DNA of 64,000 nt from JANLQX01 sp031418775 (GTDB lineage Bacteria > Actinomycetota > Acidimicrobiia > Acidimicrobiales > JANYDT01). Of this stretch, positions 16,353-25,662 are shown piece after piece. The position numbers were made by a program, and so were the translations under genes. Where the stretch lies: positions 13,792-77,791 of the forward strand of contig JANOJN010000219.1 in the NCBI GenBank assembly GCA_031418775.1, written 5' to 3'. Each line of letters opens with the position of its first letter. Position 1 is the stretch's first letter. A model generated the notes under the pieces. It ran no database searches, was not told the DNA's origin, and worked only from the letters and a program-made list of their open reading frames with translations.

Positions 16353-18212
16353 ATGGCCGATGGTGATCAACGTCCCGACGAGCCCGATCTCACCAACGTT
16401 CCGACGCCGGCGATGGTGGTGGCCGGGCGGACGCTCGCCGACCCACGGCTGAGTCCTGACGGCACGGCAGTCGTCGTGCACGTTCGCGACGGTGCCGGTC
16501 CGCGGCTGGTGTGCATCGAACTCGGCGTCGGCGAACGGGTCACACCCGGCCCGGAAACGGTCATCGTGTTCGACCCGTCGGTCGTCGGATCGCATCCCCA
16601 CGGCGGGGGTTCGTGGAACTGGTTCCCCGACGGCGGATCCGTGGTCTACGTGGCGGCCGCCGGACTCTTCCGCGCAGGCCGAGCGGGTGGGCCCGGGCAA
16701 CTTCTCGCCACTCCGCCGCTCGGAACATGGTTCGCGTCGCCGACGGTGTCGGCCGACGGCCTCCGGATCGCCGTGATCGTCGAGAACGACGATTCGCAAT
16801 CGATCGCCGTGGTCGACCTCGGGCATGACGGAGCCCTGGAGACCGTGGTGCCGGGCGATCCGGGGGTGTTCTGCATGGACCCGGCGTGGTCCCCCGACGG
16901 AGCGCTGTCCTGGCACCGATGGGAGGCGCCGTTCATGCCCTGGGATAACGCGTCGATCGTGACCCGAAAGGGTGACGGATCTGGCAGCGTCCTCGGCGAT
17001 GGCTCTCCCGCCCAACCACAGTGGTCCTCGGACGGGATGCACCTCGGCCACGTTGCCGACGGCACCAACGGTTGGCGGAACGTGTGCGTCGACGGGCATG
17101 CGGTCGTCGGTGCCGGAGCGGGCGAGCCGTACGAGCACGGGACCCCGTCGTGGGGCCCGGGGCAGCGATCCTGGTGCTGGTCGCCCGATGGGACGCGGGT
17201 GGCCTTCGTCCGGAACGAGGAGGGCTTCGCCCGGCTCGGGGTTGCCGATGTCACCACCGGAGCAGTGAGCGAACTCGGCAAGGCATGGCACGTCGGCCTG
17301 TCCTGGTCGCGTACCTCGGGTGGTCGCGAACGAATCGCCGCGATTCGAACCGGCGGCGTGACGCCGCCACAGCTCGTGGTCTACGACCTCGCTGTCGCTC
17401 CGATGCGCACGACCGTGCTCCGGGGATCGGTCGGCGGATGGGAGTCGATCGGCCTCCCTGAGCCCGAGGTGCTTCACTGGCCGGCCGCCGACGGCACAAT
17501 GCTCCACGGACGCTTCTACTCGTCGCCGAGGCCCCACGGCGGAACGATCGTGTCGCTCCATGGCGGTCCGACGGATCAGACCACCGTGGTGTTCAACCCC
17601 CGTTTCGGCTACTGGTTGGCACGCGGGTGGTCGGTGTTCGTCCCTGACCACCGCGGGTCCACCGGTTGGGGCCACGGCTATCAGCAGGCGATGAACGAGC
17701 GCTGGGGCGAACTCGACGTGAGCGACTGCGCCGATGGCCTTCGGGCGCTCGGCCGTAGCGGTCGGATCGTTCCCGAGCGAACCGTCGTCGTCGGCGGGTC
17801 GGCGGGCGGATTCTGCGCACTGCACCTTCTCCTCCGCCACCCCGAGCTGTTCTCGTGCGGTGTGGCGCTGTATCCGGTGACCGATCTTGCCGAGCTCGAC
17901 GCCACGACCCACCGGTTCGAGCGGTTCTACAACCGGTCGTTGGTCGGGTCGTTCGAACGCTACGGCGAGCGCTCACCGATCACGACGGCGGCGACGCTTT
18001 CGCGCCCCTTGCTCCTGTTGCACGGTGACGCCGATCCCGTCGTTTCCGTCGGCCAGTCGAGGCGGTTCGCGGCCGAGGCGACGGCGGCGGGTGCGACGGT
18101 CGAACTCGTGGTTTACGAAGGTGAGGTCCACAGCTGGAAGCGGTCCGCCACGACCGTCGACGAACTCCTCCGGATCGACGCGTTCCTGGCCAGGTTCTGT
18201 CCGACCGGATGA
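16353..18212 (+). CDS. S9 family (prolyl oligopeptidase-like) serine peptidase
   Basis: A 619-residue two-domain peptidase. The first ~360 residues form a WD40-like beta-propeller, seen as repeated WSPDG, WSSDG and WSPDGTRVAFV segments. The C-terminal alpha/beta-hydrolase domain has the nucleophile in VVVGGSAGGFCAL, the Asp in LLLHGDADPVV and the His in YEGEVHSWKR. It probably acts on short peptides in the cytoplasm; no signal peptide is visible. The ATG at 16353 was preferred because the earlier in-frame stretch lies in the mutase trailer and lacks domain similarity. The gap to the mutase is 85 bases. Confidence 0.9.
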   Translation: MADGDQRPDEPDLTNVPTPAMVVAGRTLADPRLSPDGTAVVVHVRDGAGPRLVCIELGVGERVTPGPETVIVFDPSVVGSHPHGGGSWNWFPDGGSVVYVAAAGLFRAGRAGGPGQLLATPPLGTWFASPTVSADGLRIAVIVENDDSQSIAVVDLGHDGALETVVPGDPGVFCMDPAWSPDGALSWHRWEAPFMPWDNASIVTRKGDGSGSVLGDGSPAQPQWSSDGMHLGHVADGTNGWRNVCVDGHAVVGAGAGEPYEHGTPSWGPGQRSWCWSPDGTRVAFVRNEEGFARLGVADVTTGAVSELGKAWHVGLSWSRTSGGRERIAAIRTGGVTPPQLVVYDLAVAPMRTTVLRGSVGGWESIGLPEPEVLHWPAADGTMLHGRFYSSPRPHGGTIVSLHGGPTDQTTVVFNPRFGYWLARGWSVFVPDHRGSTGWGHGYQQAMNERWGELDVSDCADGLRALGRSGRIVPERTVVVGGSAGGFCALHLLLRHPELFSCGVALYPVTDLAELDATTHRFERFYNRSLVGSFERYGERSPITTAATLSRPLLLLHGDADPVVSVGQSRRFAAEATAAGATVELVVYEGEVHSWKRSATTVDELLRIDAFLARFCPTG

Positions 18213-18301
18213 ACGGCCCGGACTGACCGCTCCGACGGAACTCGGACAATGCCTGAGACGCTCTGGCGGAATAGGAACCGGGCGCCGGTAGCGTTGAGCG
18301 A

Positions 18302-18997
18302 ATGCTTCTGGCCGAGTGCGAGATCAGACACTCGCGGCCGGTCGCCCCGACGCGACGCGTCGCGCTCGGCCTGCAGGTGCTCCCGACCGAACCCCAGCCC
18401 GGGTGGGGTCCCGTCCTCCTCGGCGGCATGGTGGCGGCCAACATCGTCGAGCTCGAACCCGACGAACTCCCCGACGTCTGGGACTTCGTCGACGATCTCG
18501 AAGCGGGCCGCCGCATCTCCCAACCCCGCCTCCGGCACCGGTTTCAGCGCGACATTGTCGGTCTCGACCGCTCCGTCCACTCGCTGATCGGCGAGGGGGA
18601 ACACGTCTGGTTCGATCTGGAGGAACGGGCTCTTCCGGCCGTCACCGTTCTCGGTGCTCTCTATGCCGCTGCATCACTCCCGCTGGAGACCCACCCCTAC
18701 GTCTTCCGGGTCATGCGCAAAGCGATGATGTGGGAGCACAAGCTCGACGCCGACTTCGTCGCCCACCTTCTCGGCGACGACGCCGCGTTCTCGCGGTGGC
18801 GCTCGCTCCCGACCGACCACCGGTGGGCGCTGAAGCTGCTCGGATTCGGGCCCAACGACTCACCGACCCGCGACCTCATCCAGTCGGCGTTTCGCGACGC
18901 CATCTCGAAGGCGCACCCCGATCGCGGGGGGGACCGCGACGACGCCGGTCAACGGATCGTGGAGCTGACGCAGGCACGCCGGCTCCTCCTCGCCTGA
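18302..18997 (+). CDS. Protein with C-terminal J domain and unknown N-terminal domain
   Basis: A 231-residue protein. The last ~60 residues resemble a DnaJ J domain: WALKLLGFGPNDSPTRDLIQ, then FRDAISKAHPDRGGD with the HPD tripeptide at 205-207, then a helix up to the C-terminus. The N-terminal 170 residues have no family that I recognise; they are acidic and include EPDELPDVWDFVDDLEAGRR. There is no glycine-rich region or zinc centre, so it is an orphan co-chaperone-like protein and not DnaJ. The partner DnaK is not in the window. It is followed by an alpha/beta hydrolase 71 bases away. Confidence 0.7.
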   Translation: MLLAECEIRHSRPVAPTRRVALGLQVLPTEPQPGWGPVLLGGMVAANIVELEPDELPDVWDFVDDLEAGRRISQPRLRHRFQRDIVGLDRSVHSLIGEGEHVWFDLEERALPAVTVLGALYAAASLPLETHPYVFRVMRKAMMWEHKLDADFVAHLLGDDAAFSRWRSLPTDHRWALKLLGFGPNDSPTRDLIQSAFRDAISKAHPDRGGDRDDAGQRIVELTQARRLLLA

Positions 18998-19068
18998 GCA
19001 GCCCGTTCCTCTGGGGGCGACGCCTCCTCGACAAAACACCTGTTCTCCAACGTGCGTATCATTCGCCC

Positions 19069-19740
19069 ATGCCCACGTCCAAGGCCGCGAGGAAAAGCGC
19101 CACAGGAAACGCGACAAAGGACGCGACAAAGAACGGCACGAAGGGCCCGACCGACGGCCGGGCCGCGGGCCTCGTCCTGTTCCCGAGCGCCGGGACGGAC
19201 GCCTCGTTCAGCGCCATGGTCGCCATCGAGGAGCGAGTCAGTCAAGGTGAACGCGCGATTCCCGTTCGACGTGTCGATTTCCCCTACCGCCTCGCCGGAC
19301 GACGGATCCCCGACCGAACACCGGTGATGGTGAACGCCGTTGTGGAGGCGACCACCGCGATGGCGAAATCGCTGAAGGTCGGCACCGAGCGGATTCTCGT
19401 CGGCGGCCGGTCGATGGGCGGGCGTATGGCGTCCTATGCCGTCGCCGAGGGCCTCGCCGTAGCCGGGCTCGTCCTCGTCGCCTACCCGCTCCACCCACCC
19501 GGTCACTTCAACGAGAACCGTGACGATCATTTCCCTTCGATCAGCGTTCCGACCCTCTTCGTCTCGGGGGCGCACGACGCGTTCGCCTCGATGGAGGAAC
19601 TCGCGGAGTCGGCGAAGAAGATCCGCGGCCGGGTTTCGCTGAAGTTCTTGGAGGGCAACCGACGGACCGGCGGCCATGCGCTCTACGGCCAGGACGAGCA
19701 GGTCGCTGCGCTCGTCGCCGCGTGGGTCCGTCGCCGCTGA
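19069..19740 (+). CDS. Alpha/beta hydrolase of the KANL3/Tex30 (dienelactone hydrolase-like) type
   Basis: A 223-residue hydrolase. After a lysine-, threonine- and glycine-rich tail of about 30 residues, the fold shows AGLVLFPSAGTDASF at the oxyanion strand, the nucleophilic elbow VGGRSMGGRMAS (Ser115), the Asp in LFVSGAHDAFA and the His in GGHALYG. This pattern fits the KANL3/Tex30 hydrolase family, whose bacterial members are uncharacterised. The basic tail might bind nucleic acid or be disordered. The ATG at 19069 is used because the frame upstream overlaps the J-domain gene in another phase. Confidence 0.8.
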   Translation: MPTSKAARKSATGNATKDATKNGTKGPTDGRAAGLVLFPSAGTDASFSAMVAIEERVSQGERAIPVRRVDFPYRLAGRRIPDRTPVMVNAVVEATTAMAKSLKVGTERILVGGRSMGGRMASYAVAEGLAVAGLVLVAYPLHPPGHFNENRDDHFPSISVPTLFVSGAHDAFASMEELAESAKKIRGRVSLKFLEGNRRTGGHALYGQDEQVAALVAAWVRRR

Positions 19741-19748
19741 CGGACGGG

Positions 19749-21179
19749 TCAGCTTCTCGCTTGGGTTTCGGTTCGCGTCGGGTTCGCCCCCGTCTGGGGA
19801 GCCGCCTCTGCCGCATCGAGCGGGTTCAGCTCCTCCAACTCCCGTCGTGAAGTCTCCGGAGTGGTCAGCCACAGCAGGATCACCGCGAGCACCAAGGAGA
19901 ACGAGAACACGCTCACCACCGCTCCCTCGTTGCCGCCGGCGATGTGGTCGGCGAGGTAGGCCGCGGTGAGAAGGCCGACGAAGCCGAACAACCGGGAGGC
20001 GAAGGTGGTGAATCCGTTTGCGGTCGAGCGGATGGCGGTCGGGACGAGCTCGGCGGTCAGGATTGCCAGTGCCGGCAGCGCAGCGGCACCGAACAGCGCG
20101 CCGAAGATCGACCACGCCCAGATCGCCGAACCGTGGGATCGGTACACCCCGAAGTCGGCGATACCGATGCACAGGAGGCCCACCGAGATGACGATGCGGC
20201 GGCTGCGCCGATCACCGACCAGCGACCCGAACACGACGCCGAACACGCCGGGTGCGTTCGTCAGGACCCCGAACAGGCTCAGCTCGTTGCCGGTGAAGCC
20301 GCGCTGGTTCCGGAGGTAGTCGTTGCGGAGCTGCCTGGAGGGGTTGCTCTGGAAGGCGATGAGCCCGACCAGAAGCGCCACCGTGAGCAACCGCCGGCGG
20401 TGCTTGGCAAACGCCGCCATGGTGGGAAGACGGAGTTCCGAATCGGCGAGTTCGGCATCGGCGTGGCGGCGGAAACGACCGGTCTCGCTCAAGTGCCCGC
20501 GGATGTAAACGAGCGCCGGAAGGGAGAGCAGCGGGAGGAGGAACGGGAGCCTCCATGCGCCAGCCGAGCGATCGGCGACGGCGCTCCCACTCTGGACGAC
20601 GCCGGAACCGATCGCCGCGCACGCGACCATGCACCCGCCGGCCCAGGCGCGCGAACGCGCCGGCATCTCCTCGACGACCATCACGGTGATCAGAATGGCC
20701 ACGGCGGTGACAAAGGATCGCGAAATGACTTGCAGCACGGTGAACATCGCAAGGGACGTGCTGAGGGCGCCGACGGCGGTGAGCACCGGGCCGGCAGTGG
20801 CGCACAGGAGAAGCATCTTTCGGCGCCCGATGCGATCGGCGGCGCGTACGAGTACGAGGGTGAAGAAGATGTCGAGTCGAATGAGCGCGAGTGCGGTGTT
20901 CTGCTGGGGATCGGTAGCTCCGAACTGATCGGCCACGTAGGTCATGACGACCGTCGGGAGCGAGCCCTGGTAGCCGGCGGTAGCGGCGATGACCCCGAGG
21001 CAGAGGAGCAGCGTTCGACCCGCCCCACCGATTGGTTCGGGCGGGCGGAGTGCGGCGATGGTCCGGGCTCGCCGCGTCGCCCGCTGTTGCTGTGCCCGGG
21101 GTGCGTCGGCGATGGTGTCGCTCAGGAACGAATCGGGCACCCCGGTAGTGTTGTCGAGCCGTGCGACGCCGTGACCCAT
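19749..21179 (-). CDS. MFS transporter
   Basis: A 476-residue major facilitator superfamily protein with 12 predicted membrane segments between about residues 55 and 450. The loop-2 motif is recognisable as LVRAADRIGRRKMLLL, and the equivalent in the second half as GSLVGDRRSRRIVISVG. A loop with VPTAIRSTANGF resembles the sugar/aromatic-acid porter group. The substrate is unknown. The longest reading starts at 21179 and overlaps the divergent meaB start by 19 bases; the N-terminal ~45 residues are hydrophilic and may be partly untranslated, so the true start is likely downstream. Confidence 0.82.
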   Translation of the reverse strand: MGHGVARLDNTTGVPDSFLSDTIADAPRAQQQRATRRARTIAALRPPEPIGGAGRTLLLCLGVIAATAGYQGSLPTVVMTYVADQFGATDPQQNTALALIRLDIFFTLVLVRAADRIGRRKMLLLCATAGPVLTAVGALSTSLAMFTVLQVISRSFVTAVAILITVMVVEEMPARSRAWAGGCMVACAAIGSGVVQSGSAVADRSAGAWRLPFLLPLLSLPALVYIRGHLSETGRFRRHADAELADSELRLPTMAAFAKHRRRLLTVALLVGLIAFQSNPSRQLRNDYLRNQRGFTGNELSLFGVLTNAPGVFGVVFGSLVGDRRSRRIVISVGLLCIGIADFGVYRSHGSAIWAWSIFGALFGAAALPALAILTAELVPTAIRSTANGFTTFASRLFGFVGLLTAAYLADHIAGGNEGAVVSVFSFSLVLAVILLWLTTPETSRRELEELNPLDAAEAAPQTGANPTRTETQARS

Positions 21180-22105
21180 CCCAGCTCTTCGAACCGGCGT
21201 GCGCAGGGGACCGGACCGCGCTCGCCCGACTGCTCTCCGTCGTCGAGCAGGGAGGCCCGCCCAGCCAGCAGGCCTCCCGGCTTGTCTGGCCCCGCGGAGG
21301 CCGGGCCTACACCGTGGGCATCACGGGGGCGCCGGGGGCTGGGAAGAGCACACTCACCGACCGCCTGATCACGGTCGTCCGGGAGGGTGGCGATGAGGTT
21401 GCCGTGCTGGCGATCGATCCCTCGTCGCCCTACTCAGGGGGCGCGATTCTGGGAGACCGGGTCCGTATGGGTGATCACTACCTCGACCCCGGTGTGTTCA
21501 TCCGTTCGATGGCGACGCGAGGTCATCTTGGCGGGCTCGCCGTGGCCGCTCCGGCCGCCGTCCGGGTGCTCGATGCTGCCGGGTTCCCGTGGATCCTGTT
21601 GGAGACGGTCGGTGTCGGCCAGGTCGAGGTCGACATCGCCGGGGCCGCCGATACGACGGTCGTGGTCGTGAACCCGGGTTGGGGTGACGCCGTGCAGGCG
21701 AACAAGGCGGGTCTCATGGAGATCGCGGATGTCTTCGTGATCAACAAGGCCGACCGTGCCGGTGCCGCGGAGACGGAGCGAGATCTGCTCGGGATGCTGG
21801 AGCTGAGCGGATTCGGCCACGACGCGTGGTACCCGCCGATCGTGCGGACCGTCGCCGCGAACGGCGACGGTGTGGCCGATCTCTGGGCGGCGATCGCTGC
21901 TCATCGCGCCCACGTCGAGGCCGACGGCTCGCTCGCCCAGCGGCGCATCGAGCGCCTCCACACGGAGGTGCGACGACTCGTGCAGGTCGAGTTGGAGCGC
22001 CGAGCCCTCGGCGCCCTCGACGGCCCCGATGGCGCGGCCGTCCTCGCCGAAGTCGAAGCCCGCACCCTCGACCCCGAATCCGCCGCAACCCGCCTCGCCG
22101 GCTGA
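21161..22105 (+). CDS. meaB: MeaB-like GTPase chaperone of B12-dependent acyl-CoA mutase
   Basis: A 314-residue G3E-family GTPase that guards and loads adenosylcobalamin mutases. The P-loop is VGITGAPGAGKSTLTD; further motifs are AVLAIDPSSPYSGGAILGDR, the MeaB hallmark FIRSMATRGHLGG, the ETVGVGQ switch and VINKADRAG for guanine recognition. The start is GTG at 21161; the family normally begins only a few residues before the LFEPACAGDRTALARLL helix, so a later start is unlikely. Its likely client is the mutase large subunit encoded at 14.6-16.3 kb. A two-hairpin repeat follows 11 bases after the stop. Confidence 0.93.
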   Translation: MRRRDPSQLFEPACAGDRTALARLLSVVEQGGPPSQQASRLVWPRGGRAYTVGITGAPGAGKSTLTDRLITVVREGGDEVAVLAIDPSSPYSGGAILGDRVRMGDHYLDPGVFIRSMATRGHLGGLAVAAPAAVRVLDAAGFPWILLETVGVGQVEVDIAGAADTTVVVVNPGWGDAVQANKAGLMEIADVFVINKADRAGAAETERDLLGMLELSGFGHDAWYPPIVRTVAANGDGVADLWAAIAAHRAHVEADGSLAQRRIERLHTEVRRLVQVELERRALGALDGPDGAAVLAEVEARTLDPESAATRLAG

Positions 22106-22116
22106 CGTGGACACTG

Positions 22117-22180
22117 GGAGAGAGGTTGCCCCCATATATGGGGGCTAAACACCTCCGAACCTCGTTAGGAGGTGTTCAGC
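22117..22180 (+). repeat. Dispersed two-hairpin element, copy 1
   Basis: After the lead-in GGAGAGAGGTT comes an 18-base perfect palindrome GCCCCCATATATGGGGGC at 22128-22145. Then a second hairpin at 22148-22176 pairs AACACCTCC with GGAGGTGTT, with an inner AAC/GTT pair around CTC, and GCT/AGC extends it outside. Copy 2 lies inverted at 43280-43348 with the same lead-in and both hairpins. Located directly after meaB, it may terminate transcription or be a miniature repeat. Confidence 0.8.
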
Positions 22181-22222
22181 CGCATTTCCGCTCCCGGCGT
22201 TGCGCCGGTAACGTCCGACGCC

Positions 22223-23020
22223 ATGACTGACGCCGCGACTCCGCTAGTCCGCCTCGAGCACCACACCGGCCCCTCCGGAGAGCGGGTCGCGGTCATCCGC
22301 CTCGACCGTCCCAAGGTCAACGCCATCTCGCCGGAGCTCACGGCTGACCTCGCCGCCTGCGTCGGCGAGCTCAGGGCCGATCTGCCCGGCGCCGTGATCG
22401 TCTACGGCGGCCCGAAGATCTTCGCCGCCGGGGCCGACATCGGACGCTTCGGCGGTCCCGACGAGTCGGGCGTCATCGTCGAACAACTCCATGCTGCCTA
22501 CGATGCGCTCGCCGCACTTCCGCGGATGGTAGTTGGCGCGGTCGCCGGTTACGCCTTGGGCGGTGGTTGCGAACTGGCCCTCGCGTGCGACGTTCGGATC
22601 GCCGCGGAGTCGGCCGTCTTCGGTCAGCCGGAGATTCTCCTCGGCATCATCCCCGGCGGTGGTGGTACGCAGCGCCTCGCCCGTCTGATCGGCCCGTCAC
22701 GGGCGAAAGAGCTCTGCCTCTCCGGTCGCCAGGTGAAGGCTGACGAAGCGTTGCGAATCGGCCTGGCCGACCGGGTCGTCCCCACCGAGTCGCTCTTGGA
22801 CGAGGCGCTGGCGTGGGGCTTCGAATTCGCTCGCGGCCCCCAGACCGTGCAGGGGTACTGCAAGGAGGCGATCGACGAGGGACTGAATGGAACACTGGCT
22901 GAAGGTCTGCGTCTCGAGCGCCGGTTGTTCGTCCAGTCCTTCCGCACCGAGGACGCACCGATCGGCATCAAGAGCTTCCTGGAGCAGGGTCCGGGCAAGG
23001 CCGCGTTCACTGGGCGCTGA
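22223..23020 (+). CDS. Enoyl-CoA hydratase/isomerase family protein
   Basis: A 265-residue crotonase-fold enzyme. The oxyanion hole and catalytic stretch are seen as KIFAAGADIGRFGG and VAGYALGGGCELALACDVRI, with EILLGIIPGGGGTQRLARLI, which includes the second catalytic acid position of true hydratases. It probably hydrates 2-enoyl-CoA in beta-oxidation. The ATG at 22223 matches the family start; the frame extends upstream through the hairpin repeat and was not used. It is followed after 89 bases by glgP, with no evident functional link. Confidence 0.92.
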   Translation: MTDAATPLVRLEHHTGPSGERVAVIRLDRPKVNAISPELTADLAACVGELRADLPGAVIVYGGPKIFAAGADIGRFGGPDESGVIVEQLHAAYDALAALPRMVVGAVAGYALGGGCELALACDVRIAAESAVFGQPEILLGIIPGGGGTQRLARLIGPSRAKELCLSGRQVKADEALRIGLADRVVPTESLLDEALAWGFEFARGPQTVQGYCKEAIDEGLNGTLAEGLRLERRLFVQSFRTEDAPIGIKSFLEQGPGKAAFTGR

Positions 23021-23109
23021 GGCGTTCGCCGGCACCGCCGGCTGCGACGCCTAACCTCGGGCGTCGGAACCACCCGCCGGTCCCTGCCGGATTCCGACCG
23101 AGGAGCCCC

Positions 23110-25620
23110 ATGAGCGCCCCAGCCGCCGTCACCACCGCCGATGTACGAATTGACGATCCGACCGATCCGATCCCGTCGTTCGTCGCGTCTCCTGAAGCCT
23201 TCCGCGACGCGTTCCTCCGCCGGGTCGAGGTCACGATCGCGAAACACATCGACGATTGCAGCCGCCACGATCTTCAGGTCGCCCTCGCCTACGCGGTGCG
23301 CGATGCCCAGGTCGACCGCTGGATCGCCACCACCCGCCGGATCCAGGCACGGAACCCGAAGCGGATCTACTACATCTCCCTCGAGTTCCTCATGGGCCGC
23401 GCGCTCGGGAACGCGCTGATCAATCTCGGGATCAACGATTCGGCCGAGATCGCCCTGCGAAGCCTCGGGCTCGACCTCGAAGAACTACTCGATGAGGAAC
23501 TCGACGCCGGTCTCGGCAACGGCGGTCTCGGCCGACTTGCTGCCTGCTTCCTCGATTCGATGGCGACCCTCGACTATCCAGGCTTCGGCTGCGGTATCCG
23601 CTACGACTACGGCATCTTCAAACAGCGGATCGTCGAGGGTGCCCAGGTGGAGGAGCCGGACCCATGGTTGCGATCCGGCAATCCGTGGGAGATCCTGCGC
23701 AACGATCGCCAGCAGACGGTCCGTTTCTTCGGGAGGGTCCAGACGTATCGAGACAACCGTGATCCGTCCGGGAAGATCTGGTACTCGTGGACGGACACCG
23801 AGGACGTGCTGGCGATGCCCTACGACACCCCGGTTCCCGGCTACGGCACCACCACGGTCAACACGCTGCGTCTGTGGTCCGCACGTGCTCTCCACGATTT
23901 CAACCTCGGCTCGTTCAACCGCGGTGACTACATCAACGCCAACCTGACGTCCGCGCTGACGGAGAACATCACCAAGGTGCTGTATCCGAACGACAACAAC
24001 TATGAAGGGAAGGAACTGCGGCTCAAGCAGCAGTACTTCGTGTGTGCGGCCACCATCGCCGACCTCCTCGTCGATTTCAAAGCGGCCGGCAACGACATCC
24101 GCGAACTGGCCGACAAGGTGGCGATCCAGCTCAACGACACCCATCCAGCCATTGCCATTCCGGAGCTTCTGCGCATCCTCGTCGATACCGAAGGGCTCGG
24201 GTGGGACGAGGCGTGGGGCATCGTCACGCGCACCTTCGCCTACACGAACCACACCCTGCTCGCCGAAGCGCTGGAGAAGTGGCCGGTCGCGCTCTTCGAG
24301 AAGCTGCTGCCTCGTCACCTGCAGCTCATCTTCGAGATCAACCACCACTTCCTCCGGCAGGTCGCGAACCGCTGGCCGGGCGACGAGGCCAAGCTGCGCA
24401 ATATGTCGCTCATCGAGGAAGGCTCGGAGCGCAAGGTTCGCATGGCGTATCTCGCCATCGTCGGTTCGTTTTCGGTCAACGGCGTCGCGGCGCTGCACAC
24501 CGAACTTCTCAAGAGCGGTCTCGTCAACGATTTCTTCCAGCTCTCGCCGGCGAAGTTCAACAACAAGACGAACGGGATCACCCCGCGGCGTTGGCTCCGG
24601 GCCTGCAACCCCGGACTATCGGCATTGATCGATTCGAAGATCGGTCCGTCATGGACGACGGACCTCGACCGTCTCCGCGGCCTCGAGGCCTTCGTCGGCG
24701 ATGCCGCGTTCAGTGCGGACTGGCGGGCGGTGAAGGCAGCAAACAAGGACGAGCTCCGTCGCTACGTCGAGTCGACGACCGGTGAGCGGGTCGATCCGTC
24801 GTCGATCTTCGATGTGCAGATCAAGCGACTCCACGAGTACAAGCGCCAGCTTCTCAACCTGCTGCACTGCGTTGCGCTCTACCAGGAGCTGAAAGAACAG
24901 CCGTCGTCCGATCGCGTCCCGCGCACGGTCCTCTTCGGTGCCAAGGCGGCGCCAGGCTACGCGGTGGCCAAGCTGATCATCCGCTTCGCCAACGCCGTGG
25001 GCCGAGCGGTGAACCAAGACCCTCAGGTCAACGACCAGCTGAAGGTGCTGTTCCTTCCGAACTACAACGTGTCGCTCGCGGAACTGCTCATCCCGGCGGC
25101 CGATCTCTCCCAGCAGATCTCCACTGCCGGCAAGGAGGCGTCGGGGACCGGCAACATGAAGTTCGCCCTCAACGGCGCCCTCACCATCGGTACGCTCGAC
25201 GGTGCCAACGTGGAGATCCGCGACTGTGTCGGCGACGACAACATCTACATCTTCGGCAACACCGTCGAGGACATCGCTGCCCTCCGGGCCCGGGGCTATG
25301 ACCCCAACGTCTACCTCGGGGCCGGGTCACCCCTCGGCCGCGCGCTCGATCTCGTGCGCTCGGGGTTCTTCTCACCCGAAGACCACGGAGCGTTTGCCCC
25401 GTTGGTGGAGCTCATCGTCGACCATGGCGACGAGTACTTCCTCGCTGCCGACTTCGACTCCTACGCCGCCGCGCAGCGTCATGTCGAGGCCGACTACCGG
25501 GACCCGGCCCTCTGGACGACCAAGACGATCCGCAATGTCGCCAACATGGGGATGTTTTCTTCGGACCGCACGATCCGGGCGTACGCCACGGAGATCTGGG
25601 GCGTCGAACCCCTTCGGTGA
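23110..25620 (+). CDS. glgP: Glycogen/alpha-glucan phosphorylase
   Basis: An 836-residue GT35 phosphorylase that releases glucose-1-phosphate from alpha-1,4-glucan ends. Conserved parts include IYYISLEFLMGRALGNALIN, GLGNGGLGRLAACFLDS, VAIQLNDTHPAIAIPELLRI, NKTNGITPRRWL and the pyridoxal-phosphate lysine in SGTGNMKFALNGA. Length matches the E. coli and rabbit enzymes. It is upstream of the branching enzyme gene by 42 bases on the same strand, so the two probably form an operon for glycogen turnover. Confidence 0.97.
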   Translation: MSAPAAVTTADVRIDDPTDPIPSFVASPEAFRDAFLRRVEVTIAKHIDDCSRHDLQVALAYAVRDAQVDRWIATTRRIQARNPKRIYYISLEFLMGRALGNALINLGINDSAEIALRSLGLDLEELLDEELDAGLGNGGLGRLAACFLDSMATLDYPGFGCGIRYDYGIFKQRIVEGAQVEEPDPWLRSGNPWEILRNDRQQTVRFFGRVQTYRDNRDPSGKIWYSWTDTEDVLAMPYDTPVPGYGTTTVNTLRLWSARALHDFNLGSFNRGDYINANLTSALTENITKVLYPNDNNYEGKELRLKQQYFVCAATIADLLVDFKAAGNDIRELADKVAIQLNDTHPAIAIPELLRILVDTEGLGWDEAWGIVTRTFAYTNHTLLAEALEKWPVALFEKLLPRHLQLIFEINHHFLRQVANRWPGDEAKLRNMSLIEEGSERKVRMAYLAIVGSFSVNGVAALHTELLKSGLVNDFFQLSPAKFNNKTNGITPRRWLRACNPGLSALIDSKIGPSWTTDLDRLRGLEAFVGDAAFSADWRAVKAANKDELRRYVESTTGERVDPSSIFDVQIKRLHEYKRQLLNLLHCVALYQELKEQPSSDRVPRTVLFGAKAAPGYAVAKLIIRFANAVGRAVNQDPQVNDQLKVLFLPNYNVSLAELLIPAADLSQQISTAGKEASGTGNMKFALNGALTIGTLDGANVEIRDCVGDDNIYIFGNTVEDIAALRARGYDPNVYLGAGSPLGRALDLVRSGFFSPEDHGAFAPLVELIVDHGDEYFLAADFDSYAAAQRHVEADYRDPALWTTKTIRNVANMGMFSSDRTIRAYATEIWGVEPLR

Positions 25621-25662
25621 TCCGCTGGCCGGGCCCGTCGCCGGAACTCCCACCCCAGTAGG

